From Planctomycetota bacterium (GTDB lineage: Bacteria; Planctomycetota; Planctomycetia; Pirellulales; Pirellulaceae): a DNA stretch of 55,386 bases. Both the position numbers and the translations under genes were made by a program. Below are positions 53,096 through 55,386 of this stretch, piece by piece; the stretch's first letter is position 1, and every line of letters starts with the position of its first letter. The notes beneath the pieces were generated by a model. The model ran no database searches and was not told where the DNA came from. It saw nothing but the letters and a program-made list of their open reading frames with translations. The stretch spans positions 1 to 55,386 of the forward strand of contig JAJDEH010000259.1 of assembly GCA_029259935.1 (NCBI GenBank), in the 5' to 3' direction.

Positions 53096-55386
53096 ATGTC
53101 AGTAGTGGAAATAGAAACTCGCCCCTTGTTGGACGAACTGCTCAGCGAGCGGATCTTGGTGCTCGACGGATCGATGGGTGCCTTGATCATGGCCCGCAAG
53201 CTTCAGGAAGAAGATTTTCGCGGCAAGCGGTTCGCCCGGCATTCGGCGAACCTGCAGAACTGCATCGATTCCTTGGTGCTGACGCAGCCGGACCTGATCG
53301 AAGACGTGCATCGCCAGTATTTGGATGCCGGGGCCGATATTGTCTCCACGAATTCGTTCACCGCGACCAGCGTCTCGTTGGCGCGGTTCAATCTGCAAGA
53401 GTACAGCTACGAAATCAATCGGGCCGCGGCCGAGCTGGCTCGGCGCGCCGTCGATGCGGCCAACGCCATCGATACCTCGCGGCGGCGGTTCGTGGCGGGC
53501 AGCATCGGGCCGATGGACAAGTCGCTTTCGATCTCGCCCGAGACCAGTGATCCTGGCATGAGGTCGGTAACTTACGACCAAGTTGTGGAATCTTATTTCG
53601 AACAGATTCAGGGGCTGGTGGACGGTGGCGTGGACATCTTGCTGCCGGAGACTTCCTTCGACATCCTCAATATGAAGGCGTGCTTGTTTGCGATCGGCCG
53701 CTACTTTGAACAGACCGGTCGGCGGCTACCGGTGATGGTTTCCGTGACGATTTTCGAGAACGGTGCGAATATAAACGGGCAGGACGTCGAGACGTTTTTG
53801 ACCTCCGTCTCGCACTTTCCCTTGTTCAGCGTGGGAATCAATTGTGGCGTCGGCCCTAAGCAGATGCGGCCTCACGTCGAGCGGCTCAGCAAGGCTACCG
53901 ACAGCTATGTGACCTGCCATCCCAACGCCGGCCTGCCCAACGAAATGGGCGAGTTCGACATGACGGCGTCCGAGTTCGCCGGACATGTTTACGGCATCGC
54001 CGAAGCAGGCTGGACCAATATCGTTGGTGGCTGCTGTGGCACGACCCCCAATCACATTCGCTTAATCGCGGAAGCAGTTGAAGGCCTCGTGCCCCGCCCC
54101 TTGCACACTGTCCAGCGCTATTCAACTTACAGCGGACTCGAGCGGCTAGAGGTTCGCCCAGAATCCAATTTCATCATGGTCGGCGAGCGAACCAATGTTA
54201 CCGGTTCGCGGCGCTTTGCCCGGCTGATCAAAGAGGAGAAGTACGACGAGGCTTTGGAAGTAGCTCGCCAGCAGGTTAACGGCGGTGCCAACATCATCGA
54301 CATCAATATGGACGAAGGGCTGATCGACAGCGAGGAGGTGATGACTCGCTTTCTCAACCTACTGGCCGCCGAACCGGACATCGCCCGCGTGCCGATCATG
54401 ATCGACAGCTCCAAATGGTCGGTGATCGAGGCCGGATTGAAGTGCGTGCAAGGCAAGGCGATCGTGAACTCGATCAGCATCAAGGACAATGTCGACCGGT
54501 TCCTTAAGCAAGCCAGGCTGATCCGTCGATACGGCGCGGCCGTGGTCGTGATGGCCTTCGACGAACAAGGGCAAGCCGTCGATGTCGACCACAAAATCGC
54601 GATCTGCAAGCGCGCCTACAACTTGCTCATCGAGGAAGTTGGTTTTCCACCCGAAGATATTATTTTCGACCCGAACATCTTGACGGTCGCCACCGGCATC
54701 TCCGAACACGACAACTACGCGGTCAATTTCATCGAGGCGACTCGAGGCATTAAGAAAGCGTGTCCCGGCGCCAAGGTCTCCGGCGGCGTAAGCAATATTT
54801 CCTTTTCTTTCCGTGGCAACGACCGCGTTCGGGAAGCGATGCATTCAGCGTTCCTGTACCACGCCATTCGCGCGGGCATGGACATGGGGATCGTGAACGC
54901 GGCCCAGTTGGAAGTGTATGAAGAAATTCCGGCGGAGCTGCTCCTGCGGGTCGAAGACGTGCTTTTGAACCGCCGCCAGGATGCCACCGACCGGCTCGTC
55001 GAGTACGCCGAGACCGTCAAAGGAACAGGAAAAAAGAGCCAGTTGGAGGATCTTTCGTGGCGCGAAGCCACGGTGGAAAAACGCCTCAGCCATGCCTTGG
55101 TAAAAGGGATTGATAAGTACGTCGTCGAGGATACCGAGGAAGCGCGGCAAAATTACGACCGTTGCCTGGGGATCATCGAAGGCCCGCTGATGGACGGGAT
55201 GAACATCGTGGGCGACCTGTTCGGCGCGGGCAAGATGTTCCTGCCACAAGTGGTCAAGTCGGCACGGGTCATGAAGAAGGCGGTCGCTCATCTGCTGCCG
55301 TACATGGATCAAGAAAAAGCCGAAGCGGGCATCACCGCTCAGTCCTGGCGGGGCAAGATCGTCATGGCCACGGTCAAGGGTGATGT
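53096..55386 (+). CDS. metH: Cobalamin-dependent methionine synthase, C-terminus outside window
   Basis: 763 codons to the window edge; full MetH is about 1200-1230 residues. Residues about 10-330 form the homocysteine-binding domain ([31 protein letters not shown] with the zinc cysteines). About 350-640 is the pterin/methyltetrahydrofolate-binding domain ([45 protein letters not shown]). About 660-760 is the start of the cobalamin cap domain. The enzyme moves a methyl group from methyltetrahydrofolate through cobalamin to homocysteine. The cobalamin-binding DxHxxG motif and the activation domain lie beyond the edge. Confidence 0.97.
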   Translation, partial: MSVVEIETRPLLDELLSERILVLDGSMGALIMARKLQEEDFRGKRFARHSANLQNCIDSLVLTQPDLIEDVHRQYLDAGADIVSTNSFTATSVSLARFNLQEYSYEINRAAAELARRAVDAANAIDTSRRRFVAGSIGPMDKSLSISPETSDPGMRSVTYDQVVESYFEQIQGLVDGGVDILLPETSFDILNMKACLFAIGRYFEQTGRRLPVMVSVTIFENGANINGQDVETFLTSVSHFPLFSVGINCGVGPKQMRPHVERLSKATDSYVTCHPNAGLPNEMGEFDMTASEFAGHVYGIAEAGWTNIVGGCCGTTPNHIRLIAEAVEGLVPRPLHTVQRYSTYSGLERLEVRPESNFIMVGERTNVTGSRRFARLIKEEKYDEALEVARQQVNGGANIIDINMDEGLIDSEEVMTRFLNLLAAEPDIARVPIMIDSSKWSVIEAGLKCVQGKAIVNSISIKDNVDRFLKQARLIRRYGAAVVVMAFDEQGQAVDVDHKIAICKRAYNLLIEEVGFPPEDIIFDPNILTVATGISEHDNYAVNFIEATRGIKKACPGAKVSGGVSNISFSFRGNDRVREAMHSAFLYHAIRAGMDMGIVNAAQLEVYEEIPAELLLRVEDVLLNRRQDATDRLVEYAETVKGTGKKSQLEDLSWREATVEKRLSHALVKGIDKYVVEDTEEARQNYDRCLGIIEGPLMDGMNIVGDLFGAGKMFLPQVVKSARVMKKAVAHLLPYMDQEKAEAGITAQSWRGKIVMATVKGD

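Noticed and set aside
1..55386. CRISPR array
   Set aside because: No series of regularly spaced direct repeats was seen; the only tandem repeat is the 15-bp triplet at 50639-50683.

Overview
The window looks like chromosomal DNA of a planctomycete, probably of the Pirellula/Rhodopirellula type. The evidence is the combination of DUF1501 proteins, a PSD1-type cytochrome with DUF1549/DUF1553 domains, DUF1559 and DUF1570 proteins, a sulfatase, a eukaryote-type UTP-glucose-1-phosphate uridylyltransferase and a Ser/Thr kinase fused to WD40 repeats. Many genes lack a clear Shine-Dalgarno site. No tRNA, rRNA or CRISPR array was seen.

Layout. 1-3.6 kb: a sodium/solute symporter (cut by the window edge) with its small partner subunit, divergent from a membrane dipeptidase and an FAH-family hydrolase. 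3.9-12.6 kb: DUF1501 protein, UDP-glucose pyrophosphorylase, a zinc-ribbon membrane protein, a small HTH regulator with a palindromic candidate operator, a DUF1559 protein and a DUF1570 metallopeptidase-like protein. 12.6-20.9 kb: three metallophosphoesterase genes in a row. The last is a 1544-residue secreted fusion of metallophosphoesterase, PQQ-type propeller, glycerophosphodiester phosphodiesterase and PhoD-type phosphatase. A decayed GDPD fragment lies just upstream. 20.9-27.2 kb: a sulfatase and a coiled-coil LamG-like protein between broken genes (a C69 dipeptidase, a mandelate-racemase-family enzyme, a truncated GH127).

27.2-34.9 kb is a decayed mobile/defence region. It holds an RHS toxin remnant ending in a YwqJ-like deaminase domain with an intact two-domain SUKH immunity gene, a tyrosine recombinase, a TPR-like gene, a HEPN remnant and a 5'-truncated serine recombinase.

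35-50 kb returns to core-like planctomycete genes: the WD40 kinase, a DUF885 peptidase, a VOC protein, a di-haem beta-propeller cytochrome, a thioredoxin-like lipoprotein, the PSD1/DUF1501 pair and an alpha/beta hydrolase. The thioredoxin-like lipoprotein reads through an in-frame TGA exactly where the first active-site Cys should be, and a SECIS-like hairpin follows, so it is a strong selenoprotein candidate (UxxC). Two inverted copies of a 71-73 bp palindromic repeat flank the second DUF1501 gene.

50-55.4 kb: a small candidate leader-peptide transcript (perfect anti-SD match, 12-codon ORF, SD-sequestering complement, terminator), a small membrane protein, a sialidase-like protein, a NADAR-family protein and the first 763 codons of cobalamin-dependent methionine synthase (metH), which runs off the window.
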